A DNA stretch of 64,000 nucleotides from Sphingobium sp. (GTDB lineage Bacteria; Pseudomonadota; Alphaproteobacteria; Sphingomonadales; Sphingomonadaceae): the NCBI GenBank assembly GCA_022652485.1, contig JALCRK010000004.1, forward strand, positions 52,751-116,750. Direction: 5' to 3'. A program made the position numbers and the translations under genes. Positions 7,733-16,051 of this stretch are shown piece by piece. How positions within the stretch are numbered: position 1 is the first letter of the stretch; each line of letters opens with the position of its first letter. A model generated the notes under the pieces. That model had not been told where the DNA came from. It saw nothing but the letters and a program-made list of their open reading frames with translations, and ran no database searches.

Positions 7733-8392
7733 ATGACGTTCAGCACCAAGGCCGCATCCGTTGCGGCGATTGCCATGTTCACTGTCGCGACAGGCTTTGT
7801 CGGCGGCATTTCCCGGGCGGATGATACCCTCCCCCTCGGCGCGGCGCCGACAGCGGCCGCTGCTCCCTCCCCTTCCTCCGCGCCTGCTCCCACCGCTTAT
7901 GCCGTGTTGCAGGAGGGCATCTCGCCCCTCTCCACGCCGGAACCGCAGGCCGACATTCCCGCTCCCTCCGAAAGATCCCACGCCTCGCTCGCCGCGCTGG
8001 TCGCCGACACCGATGTCAGCGCGCCGCTCGATGAACAGACCCGCTGCCTTGCCGCCGCCGTATTCTACGAAGCGCGCAGCGAAACGCTGGAGGGCCAGCT
8101 CGCGGTTGCCCGCGTCATCATCAACCGCGCCCGGTCAGAGCGGTTCCGCCCGACCCTGTGCGGCGTCGTCACCCAGCCGGGCCAGTTCAGCTTCGTGCGC
8201 GGCGGTGTGATCCCGCAGCCCGATGTCACCCATCCGCACTGGAAGCGCGCTGTGGCGATCAGCCATATCGCGCTTGCCGACGGTTGGGACAGCGCGGCCG
8301 AGGGGGCGCTCTATTTCCACGCCCGCCGGGTCAAGACCGCATGGGCGCGCCCGCAAGCGGCGGTGATCGACAATCACGTTTTCTATCGCTGA
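7733..8392 (+). CDS. SleB-type cell wall hydrolase, secreted
   Basis: Probable periplasmic peptidoglycan hydrolase of the SleB/CwlJ (Hydrolase_2) family. The 219-residue protein has an N-terminal export signal (about 1-27), a Pro/Ala/Ser-rich linker (about 35-95) and a C-terminal catalytic domain with CLAAAVFYEARSE, where the Glu is the expected catalytic residue, followed by VIINRARS and the QFSFV segment. The domain is the one used in spore cortex lysis in Bacillus, but alphaproteobacteria use it in wall remodelling. The gene stands alone, followed by a repeat element. Confidence 0.85.
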   Translation: MTFSTKAASVAAIAMFTVATGFVGGISRADDTLPLGAAPTAAAAPSPSSAPAPTAYAVLQEGISPLSTPEPQADIPAPSERSHASLAALVADTDVSAPLDEQTRCLAAAVFYEARSETLEGQLAVARVIINRARSERFRPTLCGVVTQPGQFSFVRGGVIPQPDVTHPHWKRAVAISHIALADGWDSAAEGALYFHARRVKTAWARPQAAVIDNHVFYR

Positions 8393-8405
8393 TTTCTAAA
8401 CTCCT

Positions 8406-8479
8406 CGTCATCCCCGCGTAGGCGGGGATCCAGTTTCACGCATATTGTTTGCTGGATTCCCGCTTTCGCGGGAATGACG
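8406..8479. repeat. Double-hairpin intergenic repeat, copy 1
   Basis: Two arms, CGTCATCCCCGCGTAGGCGGGG... and ...TCCCGCTTTCGCGGGAATGACG, each fold into a hairpin and also complement each other. This architecture recurs at 9308-9430, 10392-10491 and 55130-55246. It lies between the convergent SleB and prephenate dehydrogenase genes and could act as a terminator or mRNA stabiliser. Confidence 0.85.
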
Positions 8480-8491
8480 GGGTGAATAGGG

Positions 8492-9229
8492 CTATCCGTT
8501 TCCATCATGCACCTGCGCCAGCAGATCGCCGGCGCGGGTGACAAACTCCCGCGTGATTTCTTCCGCGAAGGGGTTGAGCGTCTGGATCGCGGTGAACAGC
8601 TCGAAGCTGTCCCGCTTCAGCAGCTCGCACAGGTCGAGCAGATGCTGATAGCTCTGCGTCTTCAGCATCTCGTCCGGGATCGCCATGCCGCCCAGCGTGC
8701 GGCCGACAAGGTGCGTCAGCGCCTGCACATAGGCCATTTCCCGGTCATGCTCCTCCGCCGTGGTGATCTGCACGCGCAGGCCCAATTCCTCGCCCAGCGC
8801 CGCGACCTTGAGGTGCTGATCCCCCCGCGCCGGGCAGATGACGAGCTGCCGCCCGGCCAGCCCGTCGCGCGCCACGCTTTGCGGCCCGAACAGCGGGTGC
8901 GTCGGCACGATATGCACGCTTGTCGGAAGATAGTGGAGCAGCCACTGGCTCGGCAGCATCTTGACGGAGGCGATATCGAGCACCGTCGCGCCCGGCTTCA
9001 CCAGCGGCGCGACCTCGGCGATCACACGCTCCATGCCCTGCACCGGCACCGCGATCATCACCACGTCGCAGGCAGCGGCCTCCGCCAGCGATAGCGCCCG
9101 GACGCCCAGCGCGGCGATCTCCGTGGCGGGCAGATGCGCATCGAACGCGCCCACATCGAAGCGCGCACCGAGATGCGCGGCAGCCAGCCTGCCGAATGCG
9201 CCGAAACCGATGATGCCGAGCGTTTTCAT
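8492..9229 (-). CDS. Prephenate/arogenate dehydrogenase family protein
   Basis: NAD(P)-dependent oxidative decarboxylation of prephenate or arogenate in tyrosine synthesis. The 245-residue protein opens with the Rossmann loop GIIGFGAFG and has IVPTHPLFGPQS, the typical TyrA substrate segment with a conserved His, and a helical C-terminal dimerisation part with ALTHLVGRTLG. It is shorter than many TyrA proteins and has no chorismate mutase or ACT domain. The choice between prephenate and arogenate cannot be made by eye. It shares the aromatic pathway with aroE at 3.2 kb but is not linked to it. Confidence 0.85.
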   Translation of the reverse strand: MKTLGIIGFGAFGRLAAAHLGARFDVGAFDAHLPATEIAALGVRALSLAEAAACDVVMIAVPVQGMERVIAEVAPLVKPGATVLDIASVKMLPSQWLLHYLPTSVHIVPTHPLFGPQSVARDGLAGRQLVICPARGDQHLKVAALGEELGLRVQITTAEEHDREMAYVQALTHLVGRTLGGMAIPDEMLKTQSYQHLLDLCELLKRDSFELFTAIQTLNPFAEEITREFVTRAGDLLAQVHDGNG

Positions 9230-9307
9230 GGGGCACAGCGCCTACCACGCCCGCGCGGAAAGTCCAGCGGCGCGGCACACCCCCCTTCATCCCGACCCTA
9301 AACACAC

Positions 9308-9430
9308 CGTCATCCCGGACTTGATCCGGGATCCCGCTCCTATGAGCCGTGTCTCGGTCCTGGATCCCGGATAGCTGGATTTTCTTGCCAGCTCCTGCGG
9401 ATCTGGAGAAAATCCGCTTCCGGGATGACG
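9308..9430. repeat. Double-hairpin intergenic repeat, copy 2, long form
   Basis: Begins CGTCATCCCGGAC and ends CCGGGATGACG. Its second half (about 9360-9434) contains an inverted repeat GGATTTTCT...AGAAAATCC and is nearly identical to 55174-55250, so this 75-base module is a dispersed repeat unit. It lies between two minus-strand genes. Confidence 0.85.
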
Positions 9431-9448
9431 ATCCGCTAAGAGGCTCAT

Positions 9449-10327
9449 CTACTTGCACCCCGGCGCTTGCGTGTCGGCATAAAAGGCTTCCACCGCCGCC
9501 CACGCCTCTTCCGCCGTCTCGACCCAGGTGATGAGGTTCAGATCCGAGGGCGCGATCACCCCTTCCTCCACCAGCGCCTCGAAATCGACCACCCGGTTCC
9601 AGAAATCCCGCCCGAAGAGGAGGATCGGGATCGGCTTGATCTTGCCGGTCTGCACGAGGGTGAGCAGCTCGAACATCTCGTCGAACGTGCCGAATCCGCC
9701 GGGAAACACCGCCAGCGCCCGCGCCCGGATCAGGAAATGCATCTTGCGGAGGGCGAAATAGTGAAACTGGAAGCTCAGCTCCGGCGTCACATATTCATTC
9801 GGCGCCTGTTCGTGCGGCAGCACGATGTTAAGGCCGATGGTCTGCGCGCCGACATCGTGCGCGCCCCGGTTCGCCGCCTCCATGATCGACGGGCCACCGC
9901 CCGAGCACACCACGAAATGGCGGCATCCCGCATCGTCGGGCGGAGCGGACGCGGCCATACGGGCGAGTTTGCGCGCCTCGTCATAATATTTTGCCTTGGC
10001 GGCGAGGTTATGGGCGATGCGCCTGTCCCGGTCGGTGCGCGCCGCGTCGATCAGCGCCTGCGCCTTGTCGGGCGAGGGAATGCGCGCCGAGCCGTAGAAC
10101 ACGAAGGTCGAGACGATATTGGCTTCGTCGAGCAGCACCTCGGGCTTCATCAGCTCCAGCTGAAAGCGCACCGGGCGCAGATCTTCGCGCAGCAGGAAGT
10201 CAATGTCCTGAAAGGCGAGCTTGTAGGATGCGCTGTGGGTCTGCGGGCTGTCGACGGTGACCTTGGCATCATGCGCTTCCTGCCGCGCCGGGCGAAAGAT
10301 GCGCTCTCCGATATTCTTTTCTGTCAT
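9449..10327 (-). CDS. TIGR00730-type Rossmann-fold protein (LOG family)
   Basis: Member of the LOG family, once called lysine decarboxylase-like; studied members are cytokinin riboside 5'-monophosphate phosphoribohydrolases or nucleotide 5'-monophosphate nucleosidases. The 292-residue protein has an N-terminal extension of about 90 residues before the core, GGGPSIMEAANRGA near residue 140 and PGGFGTFDEMFE near residue 210, the two signature motifs with the catalytic Arg and Glu. The length is that of the larger bacterial LOG group. Actual substrate unknown. Confidence 0.85.
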   Translation of the reverse strand: MTEKNIGERIFRPARQEAHDAKVTVDSPQTHSASYKLAFQDIDFLLREDLRPVRFQLELMKPEVLLDEANIVSTFVFYGSARIPSPDKAQALIDAARTDRDRRIAHNLAAKAKYYDEARKLARMAASAPPDDAGCRHFVVCSGGGPSIMEAANRGAHDVGAQTIGLNIVLPHEQAPNEYVTPELSFQFHYFALRKMHFLIRARALAVFPGGFGTFDEMFELLTLVQTGKIKPIPILLFGRDFWNRVVDFEALVEEGVIAPSDLNLITWVETAEEAWAAVEAFYADTQAPGCK

Positions 10328-10391
10328 GAAAGGGACTCTAGCGGGCTTTGGTTAAGATCGGAAGAAGGGGGCGAGCGGTATGGTGTTCCCT

Positions 10392-10491
10392 CGTCATCCC
10401 CGCGGAGCCGAAGGCGTTGCAAGGCAACAACGCGGGGATCCAGCCATATGCGATGGTCCGATACTGGATTCCCGCTTTCGCGGGAATGACG
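10392..10491. repeat. Double-hairpin intergenic repeat, copy 3
   Basis: Same outer arms as copy 1 (CGTCATCCCCGCG... and CTGGATTCCCGCTTTCGCGGGAATGACG), but the first arm carries a longer loop. It sits between the LOG gene and the extensin gene, both on the minus strand. Confidence 0.85.
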
Positions 10492-10523
10492 GGATTTTAT
10501 GGCTCACCAAATGCAAACTACTC

Positions 10524-11213
10524 CTACCTACAATATCCGCCCCTGCCCCCCATATCGAAATGCAGATGGTCATGATGCGCCTCATTGTAATCGGGGCTGA
10601 GCACGGTGCGAAAGCGCTTGCACGCGCTGTCCCGCACCCGGCGGAGGAACGCCTGGCTGACCGCGTCGCCGCTCCATCCGTTCTGCACCGAGATGCGCCG
10701 TCCGTCCGCCAGCAGGAATGCGGCGATGTCGATCGCGTTGGCGCGGGCGTGCTCGGAAAGCTGCCCGCTGCCCGCAATCACGCGGCAGTTATAGGTGCCG
10801 AAGGTGTCGATGCGCACCAGCTCGACCCCGAAATAGGCCCGGGCGGCGGGCGCGACGCCGTAGCGCGCCCAGGCGGCGAAATTCTGCGCCACCGGGCAGG
10901 TCATCTGCCCGAGGCCGGTCACGGGCACGACGATCTCATCGAGCTGCACCGCGCCATAGGAGGTGCAGCCACCGCCGTAATTCCGGTCGGGCAGTGGGGT
11001 GTAGCGCACGCCGAGGCTGGCGAGTCTTCCCGCGCACTGGCGGAATTCCGGGCTGTCGACGCCATAGCGCGGTGGTTTGGAGACCGGCCGGGCGGGGGCG
11101 CGCTTGGTGGTGCGCGGATGATGTCCGGTTGGGATCATGTCGCCGGAGCAGGCGGACAGCAGCAGCGCGGCAACGAGCGCCACGCCGAGCCGCGTGTTGC
11201 GCCGCCGCGCCAT
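10524..11213 (-). CDS. Extensin-like lipoprotein
   Basis: Predicted lipoprotein with an extensin-like C-terminal domain, a fold related to peptidoglycan D,D-peptidases; role probably in the envelope. ATG 11213 is chosen because it begins a lipoprotein signal (MARRRNTRLG, then LLLSACS with lipidation Cys 22) although the frame is open further upstream. In the 229-residue product the conserved segments are HARANAIDIAAF and, near the C-terminus, HHDHLHFD, which look like metal-binding positions. Cys residues in CTSYG and TYNCR may form disulfides. Confidence 0.82.
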   Translation of the reverse strand: MARRRNTRLGVALVAALLLSACSGDMIPTGHHPRTTKRAPARPVSKPPRYGVDSPEFRQCAGRLASLGVRYTPLPDRNYGGGCTSYGAVQLDEIVVPVTGLGQMTCPVAQNFAAWARYGVAPAARAYFGVELVRIDTFGTYNCRVIAGSGQLSEHARANAIDIAAFLLADGRRISVQNGWSGDAVSQAFLRRVRDSACKRFRTVLSPDYNEAHHDHLHFDMGGRGGYCR

Positions 11214-11440
11214 GCCGCGATGGCCACTGCCCGATAAATGCATTGCGGAAATGGCCGCCTTCCCCATATTACGCGATCTCATGGTAGCCATAATGGATAG
11301 CGCGCGCATTGAACATGCGATGAATTGCCTTGCCGCGGAGTCTGGATGCCATCCCGAACCCGCACGGACCCCGAAGGCACCATGTTGATAATGATGTGCA
11401 ATATCTTTTATTGCTCCACCCCTTGTGCTAGGCACCTGTC

Positions 11441-12040
11441 ATGAACCCGGCGCGCCGTATCGCGAATATCCTGCTGGCGCTGATTCTCGCGCTGCCGCTC
11501 GCGCTCGCGCTGCGGGATGTCGGCGGCGAGGACTGGGTGGTGGCGGATCTGATCCCCCCCACCGGCGAGGCGGCGGCGCTCATCATGTTCGCGGCGATGG
11601 CGATCGGGCCGCTGGGGCGGCTGGCGGGCCTGCGCAGGCCCTGGGTGGTGTGGCTGATGCGCCAGCGCCGCAGGATCGGCGTCACCGCCTTCGCCTACGC
11701 CGCGCTGCACCTCGCGCTGTACCTCGTTGACACCGGCACGTTGCACTTCCTCCTCGCGGAGATCGGCGCGCCGGGCATCTGGACCGGCTGGCTCGCCTTC
11801 CTGCTGATGCTGCCGCCCGCGCTCGCCAGCAACGATGCCGCGATGCGCCTGCTGCGCCGCCGCTGGAAGATGGTGCAGCGACTGATCTATCCCGTTGTTA
11901 TCCTTACGATAATTCACGGGGCGCTGCTGATGTATGATTGGGTTGCCCCGCTCGTTCATGTCGCGCCCATGTTGCTGTTGTATCTTGCGGGCGCACTCAT
12001 TGATACCAACGACACTCTCAACAAGAGGACCATTGCATGA
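11441..12040 (+). CDS. Ferric reductase-like / MsrQ-type haem membrane protein
   Basis: Predicted inner-membrane b-type cytochrome of the ferric reductase-like transmembrane family. The 199-residue protein has about six hydrophobic segments and candidate haem-ligand His residues H90 (AYAALHLALYL), H159 (TIIHGALL) and H173 (LVHVAP). It resembles MsrQ, the electron donor for the periplasmic methionine sulfoxide reductase MsrP, but no msrP is next to it. Its stop overlaps the start of a PepSY protein gene by four bases, so the two products probably work together. Confidence 0.75.
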   Translation: MNPARRIANILLALILALPLALALRDVGGEDWVVADLIPPTGEAAALIMFAAMAIGPLGRLAGLRRPWVVWLMRQRRRIGVTAFAYAALHLALYLVDTGTLHFLLAEIGAPGIWTGWLAFLLMLPPALASNDAAMRLLRRRWKMVQRLIYPVVILTIIHGALLMYDWVAPLVHVAPMLLLYLAGALIDTNDTLNKRTIA

Positions 12041-12345
12041 CCCTTTCCCGCCTGCTCCCCGTCGCTGCCGCCCTCGCCGCGGCCTGCCTCCCCGCCCCGC
12101 TCCTCGCCCACGGCAACGTCACCTGCAACGCCGGGCCGAAGGAGCACTGGAAGTCGCTCGACGCCCTCAAGGCCAAGCTCGCGGCGGAAGGCTGGAAGGT
12201 CACCAAGGCCCATCCGAGCAAGGATTGCTACGAGGTCTATGGCATCACGCCCGAGGGCGACAAGGTCGAGTCCTTCTGGCACCCGGTCAGCCTTGAGAAG
12301 AAGCTGGTGCTGCGCCGTGGGCAGGTGCTCTACAAGGCGCCGTGA
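12037..12345 (+). CDS. Small periplasmic PepSY-domain protein
   Basis: Short exported protein (102 residues) with a signal peptide (about 1-24, cut near PLLAHG) and one PepSY-like domain (about 35-100). The mature part starts with His and has two Cys (in NVTCNAG and SKDCYEV) that could form a disulfide or take part in redox chemistry. It overlaps the haem membrane protein gene by ATGA. PepSY domains occur with ferric-reductase-like membrane proteins, so a role in periplasmic electron transfer or metal reduction is an inference. Confidence 0.72.
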   Translation: MTLSRLLPVAAALAAACLPAPLLAHGNVTCNAGPKEHWKSLDALKAKLAAEGWKVTKAHPSKDCYEVYGITPEGDKVESFWHPVSLEKKLVLRRGQVLYKAP

Positions 12346-12391
12346 GGCGGGCGAGGTCGAGGGGCGGGCTTCTCCCTGAACCGATTTTCAT

Positions 12392-12419
12392 TTGACATTA
12401 ACCTTGGGGCCGCTAGAGC
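12392..12419 (+). promoter_or_regulatory. Candidate promoter for serC
   Basis: TTGACA (12392-12397), an exact -35 consensus, is followed after 16 bases by TAGAGC (12414-12419), a weak -10. Transcription would start about 50 bases before the serC ATG. Confidence 0.5.
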
Positions 12420-12453
12420 CGCCGACGGGCCACGCGGTCCCAACGCCGCGCGT

Positions 12454-12472
12454 GCTCTCTGCAAGGAGAAGC
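12454..12472 (+). promoter_or_regulatory. Hairpin covering the serC ribosome binding site
   Basis: GCTCTC (12454-12459) can pair with GAG-A-AGC (12466-12472), one base bulged. The AAGGAG Shine-Dalgarno (12463-12468) falls in the loop and 3' arm. The start codon is 12477. Such pairing could limit serC translation. An RNA structure called the serC motif is known upstream of serC in alphaproteobacteria; whether this is an instance needs a covariance-model search. Confidence 0.45.
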
Positions 12473-12476
12473 GTAC

Positions 12477-13616
12477 ATGACTGATGTTACCAAGCCGGGC
12501 GTCAAGCCCGCGCGCCCCTATTTTTCCTCTGGTCCCTGCGCCAAGCCGCCGGGCTGGGAAGCCTCCAAACTTGGCATAGAATCGCTCGGCCGCTCGCATC
12601 GCGCGAAGATCGGCAAGGCGCGCCTCGGCCTCGCCATCGATCTGATGCGCGAAGTTTTGCAGGTGCCCGATACGCATCGCATCGGTATCGTCCCCGGCTC
12701 CGATACCGGCGCGTTCGAGATGGCGATGTGGACGATGCTGGGCGCGAAGCCCGTCACCACCCTCGCATGGGAAAGCTTCGGTGAAGGTTGGGTCACCGAT
12801 GCCGCGAAGCAACTGAAGCTCGATCCCACGATCCTGCGCGCCGATTATGGCAGCGTGCCGGATCTTTCTCAGGTCGATTGGTCGAACGATGTGCTCTTCA
12901 CCTGGAACGGCACCACCTCCGGCGCGCGCGTGCCCAATGGCGACTGGATCGCCGCCGATCGCGATGGCCTCAGCTTCTGCGACGCGACTTCGGCGGTGTT
13001 CGCTTACGACATGCCTTGGGACAGGCTCGATGTGACGACCTTCTCGTGGCAGAAGGTGCTGGGCGGCGAGGGCGGCCACGGCGTCATCATCCTCGGCCCG
13101 CGCGCTGTCGAGCGGCTGGAAAACTACACCCCCGCATGGCCGCTGCCCAAGGTGTTCCGCCTGGTCTCGAAGGGCAAGCTCGCCGAGGGCGTGTTCAAGG
13201 GTGAGACGATCAACACCCCATCCATGCTGGCGGTCGAGGACGTGATCTTCGCGCTGGAATGGGCGAAGTCGGTCGGCGGACTTTCCGGCCTCATCGCGCG
13301 CAGCAACGCCAATGCGGCGGCGCTTGGGCGTATCGTTGAGGAGCGCAGCTGGCTTGGTCACCTCGCCGCCGATCCGGCGACCCGGTCCACCACCTCCGTT
13401 TGCCTCACGGTCGACGGCGCGGACGAAGCCTTCATCAAGGCGATGGCCGGTGCGCTGGAGAAGGAAGGCGCGGCCTACGACATCGCGGGCTATCGCGACG
13501 CCCCGGCAGGCCTCCGCATCTGGTGTGGCGCGACGGTGGAAACCGCCGACGTCGAGGCGCTCGGCCCCTGGCTCGACTGGGCCTACGCGGCCACCAAGGC
13601 AGCGGTTTCCGCATAA
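12477..13616 (+). CDS. serC: Phosphoserine aminotransferase
   Basis: PLP enzyme converting 3-phosphohydroxypyruvate and glutamate to phosphoserine in serine synthesis; it also acts in pyridoxal phosphate synthesis in some bacteria. The 379-residue protein is of the alphaproteobacterial type. The PLP lysine lies in TFSWQKVLGGEGGHG, and FSSGPCAKPPGW and the HRIGIVPGSDTGAFE segment are typical. It is followed after 105 bases, which contain a double-hairpin repeat, by serA in the same direction. The two genes catalyse consecutive steps. Confidence 0.96.
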   Translation: MTDVTKPGVKPARPYFSSGPCAKPPGWEASKLGIESLGRSHRAKIGKARLGLAIDLMREVLQVPDTHRIGIVPGSDTGAFEMAMWTMLGAKPVTTLAWESFGEGWVTDAAKQLKLDPTILRADYGSVPDLSQVDWSNDVLFTWNGTTSGARVPNGDWIAADRDGLSFCDATSAVFAYDMPWDRLDVTTFSWQKVLGGEGGHGVIILGPRAVERLENYTPAWPLPKVFRLVSKGKLAEGVFKGETINTPSMLAVEDVIFALEWAKSVGGLSGLIARSNANAAALGRIVEERSWLGHLAADPATRSTTSVCLTVDGADEAFIKAMAGALEKEGAAYDIAGYRDAPAGLRIWCGATVETADVEALGPWLDWAYAATKAAVSA

Positions 13617-13623
13617 TTTCCCC

Positions 13624-13699
13624 GTGCTCCTGCGCAGGCAGGAGCCCAGTTTCAGGGCGCTTCGCTTAACGCCCTGGGTTCCTGCCTGTGCAGGAACAC
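13624..13699. repeat. Double-hairpin repeat between serC and serA, second sequence family
   Basis: GTGCTCCTGCGCAGGCAGGAG...CCCAG and GGGTTCCTGCCTGTGCAGGAACAC form two hairpins flanking an inner inverted repeat (AGGGCG...CGCCCT). The architecture is that of the CGTCAT family but the sequence differs. It occupies nearly all the serC-serA spacer and could separate their expression levels. Confidence 0.75.
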
Positions 13700-13721
13700 A
13701 AGGATAAAAGGATCATATCTC

Positions 13722-15299
13722 ATGCCCAAGGTACTTATTTCCGATCAAATGGACCCGCAGGCCGCGCAGATCTTCCGGGATCGCGGCGTAGAAGTCGATG
13801 TTATCACCGGCAAGACTCCGGACGAGCTGAAAGCGATGATCGGCGAATATGATGGCCTCGCCATCCGCAGCTCGACCAAGGTGACGAAGGAAATCCTCGA
13901 CGCCGCGACCAATTTGAAGGTCATCGGCCGCGCTGGCATCGGCGTTGATAATGTCGATATTCCCTATGCGTCCTCCAAGGGCGTGGTGGTGATGAACACC
14001 CCGTTCGGCAACTCGATCACCACGGCGGAGCACGCGATTGCGTTGATGTTCGCGCTCGCGCGCCAGATCCCCGAAGCCAACGCCCAGACGCAGGCGGGCA
14101 AATGGCCGAAGAATGACTTCATGGGCGTCGAAGTCACCGGCAAGACGCTGGGTCTCATCGGTGCGGGCAATATCGGCAGCATCGTCGCTGCCCGAGCGCT
14201 CGGCCTCAAGATGAAGGTCGTGGCGTTCGATCCGTTCCTGACGCCAGAGCGCGCGATCGAAATGGGTGTGGAGAAGGCAGACCTCGATACGCTGCTCGCC
14301 CGCGCCGACTTCATCACGCTGCATACGCCGCTGACGGACCAGACCCGCAACATCCTCAGCAAGGAAAACCTCGCCAAGACCAAGAAGGGCGTGCGGATCA
14401 TCAACTGCGCGCGCGGTGGCCTGATCGACGAGGCGGCATTGAAGGAAGCGCTGGACAACGGCCATGTCGCCGGTGCCGCATTGGATGTGTTCCAGACCGA
14501 ACCCGCCAAGGAAAGCCCGCTGTTCGGCACGCCGAACTTCATTTCCACCCCGCACCTTGGCGCATCGACCAACGAGGCGCAGGTCAACGTCGCGCTGCAG
14601 GTGGCGGAGCAGCTTTCCGACTATCTGCTGACCGGCGGTGTCACCAACGCGCTCAACATGCCGTCGCTCTCGGCGGAAGAAGCACCGAAATTGAAGCCCT
14701 ATATGGCGCTGGCGGAAAAGCTGGGCAGCCTTGTCGGCCAGCTCGCGGCGGACGATCTCGACAATATCGCGATCGAGGTTGAAGGCGCGGCGGCGGAACT
14801 GAACATCAAGCCGATCACCGGCGCGGTGCTCTCGGGCTTCATGCGCCGCTATTCGGACACCGTGAACATGGTCAACGCGCCCTATCTGGCGAAAGAGCGT
14901 GGGCTCGATGTGCGCGAAGTGCGGCATGACCGCGAGGGCAACTACCACACTCTGGTGCGGGTCAGCGTCAACACCAGCCAGGGTGCTCGCTCGGTTGCCG
15001 GCACGCTGTTCGGCAACAGCGGCCCCCGCCTCGTCGAGATGTTCGGCATTGGCGTGGAGGCGGAGCTGGAAGGCAATATGCTCTATATCGTCAACGAGGA
15101 TACGCCCGGTTTCATCGGCCGGGTCGGCACCACGCTGGGCGAGGCGGGCATCAACATCGGCACGTTCAACCTCGGCCGCCGCAATGCGGGCGGTGAGGCG
15201 GTGCTGCTGCTGTCGGTCGATAGCGCGATCCCACAGGCCGTGCTCGATGCCGTGACCAAGCTGCCGGGCGTGAAGCGCGTCAAGGCGTTGAAGTTCTGA
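13722..15299 (+). CDS. serA: D-3-phosphoglycerate dehydrogenase
   Basis: First step of serine synthesis, oxidising 3-phosphoglycerate with NAD. The 525-residue protein has the long (type I) layout: catalytic and NAD domains (about 1-310, with GAGNIGSIVAARA and the HLGASTNEAQ segment with the catalytic His), an intervening ASB-like domain (about 320-450) and a C-terminal ACT domain (about 455-525) that binds serine in many members. An in-line position behind serC suggests cotranscription, with the repeat between them. Confidence 0.97.
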   Translation: MPKVLISDQMDPQAAQIFRDRGVEVDVITGKTPDELKAMIGEYDGLAIRSSTKVTKEILDAATNLKVIGRAGIGVDNVDIPYASSKGVVVMNTPFGNSITTAEHAIALMFALARQIPEANAQTQAGKWPKNDFMGVEVTGKTLGLIGAGNIGSIVAARALGLKMKVVAFDPFLTPERAIEMGVEKADLDTLLARADFITLHTPLTDQTRNILSKENLAKTKKGVRIINCARGGLIDEAALKEALDNGHVAGAALDVFQTEPAKESPLFGTPNFISTPHLGASTNEAQVNVALQVAEQLSDYLLTGGVTNALNMPSLSAEEAPKLKPYMALAEKLGSLVGQLAADDLDNIAIEVEGAAAELNIKPITGAVLSGFMRRYSDTVNMVNAPYLAKERGLDVREVRHDREGNYHTLVRVSVNTSQGARSVAGTLFGNSGPRLVEMFGIGVEAELEGNMLYIVNEDTPGFIGRVGTTLGEAGINIGTFNLGRRNAGGEAVLLLSVDSAIPQAVLDAVTKLPGVKRVKALKF

Positions 15300-15307
15300 T
15301 TATCCGG

Positions 15308-15338
15308 TCCGGGGCGGGGGTTACGCCTTCGCCCCGGA
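15308..15338. terminator. Bidirectional hairpin between serA and the ankyrin gene
   Basis: TCCGGGGCG (15308-15316) pairs perfectly with CGCCCCGGA (15330-15338) in the 41-base gap between convergent genes. The following tract is only weakly T-rich, so termination strength is uncertain. Confidence 0.6.
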
Positions 15339-15340
15339 TC

Positions 15341-15976
15341 TTATAGGCTCGGCCCCTGAACCGGGCCGGAGACGCTCGATTTCGGTTTGGCGCTGTCGAG
15401 CAGATCGATGATTGTCTGGCTGCGGCCATCGCGCACTGCATAGTCCCGCGCGGAAAGACCGGCCATCAGGTCTTTCCTGTTCGGGTTCGCCCCCTTGCTA
15501 ACCAGCAGACGAATCATCGGAAGATCGTTAAGATGGACCGCGCGGATCAGCGGCGTCTCGCCACTGCTATTAGCCTTGTCCACGGTCGCCCCGCGGTCCA
15601 ATAATATCTGCGCCCCCTCCGCAAAGCGGAGCTGCGTCGCGATCATCAATGGGGTGGAGCCTTCGCCATCAGCGAGGTTCGGGTTGGCCCCCTTGGCGAG
15701 CAGAAATTCGATCCACGCCACATCGCGCCGCGCGGTAACGATATGAAGCGCGGTCTGGCTGGTGCTGACATCGCGGGTGTTGATGATGGTGGAACCCGGC
15801 TTGCCGAGAAATTCCATCACCTTGGCGCCATCCTTGTCACGGATGGCCTTGAGGAAATTATAGCTGTCCGAAAACTGCGCAGAAGCAAGCGCGGGCCATA
15901 GCAACAGCATAAACAGCAGGGTGACCAAGCCGCTTCTGCCAGCCTTGCGGCTCCGGGGTGATAAGAATGCGTTCAT
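15341..15976 (-). CDS. Secreted ankyrin-repeat protein
   Basis: Exported protein of 211 residues with a signal peptide (about 1-34, ending ALASA-QF) and four or so ankyrin repeats from about residue 60 to 190 (TALHIVTARRDVAWIEFLLAKGANPN, STPLMIATQLRFAEGAQILLDRGA, ETPLIRAVHLNDLPMIRLLVSKGANPN). ATG 15976 is chosen because it gives the signal peptide; the frame stays open far upstream without similarity. It is divergent from the SCO1 gene and probably mediates a protein contact in the periplasm; the partner is unknown. Confidence 0.85.
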   Translation of the reverse strand: MNAFLSPRSRKAGRSGLVTLLFMLLLWPALASAQFSDSYNFLKAIRDKDGAKVMEFLGKPGSTIINTRDVSTSQTALHIVTARRDVAWIEFLLAKGANPNLADGEGSTPLMIATQLRFAEGAQILLDRGATVDKANSSGETPLIRAVHLNDLPMIRLLVSKGANPNRKDLMAGLSARDYAVRDGRSQTIIDLLDSAKPKSSVSGPVQGPSL

Positions 15977-16051
15977 GCGACGATTATGCCCCTTGTTCTG
16001 GTGGATTGGCAATTGCCAATCGCGGCCTATCATTGCAAGGCTGCCTGTGTG

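Noticed and set aside
8430..8445. parS half-site GTTTCACG
   Set aside because: Only half of the palindrome is present and it lies within a dispersed repeat; no parAB genes are near.
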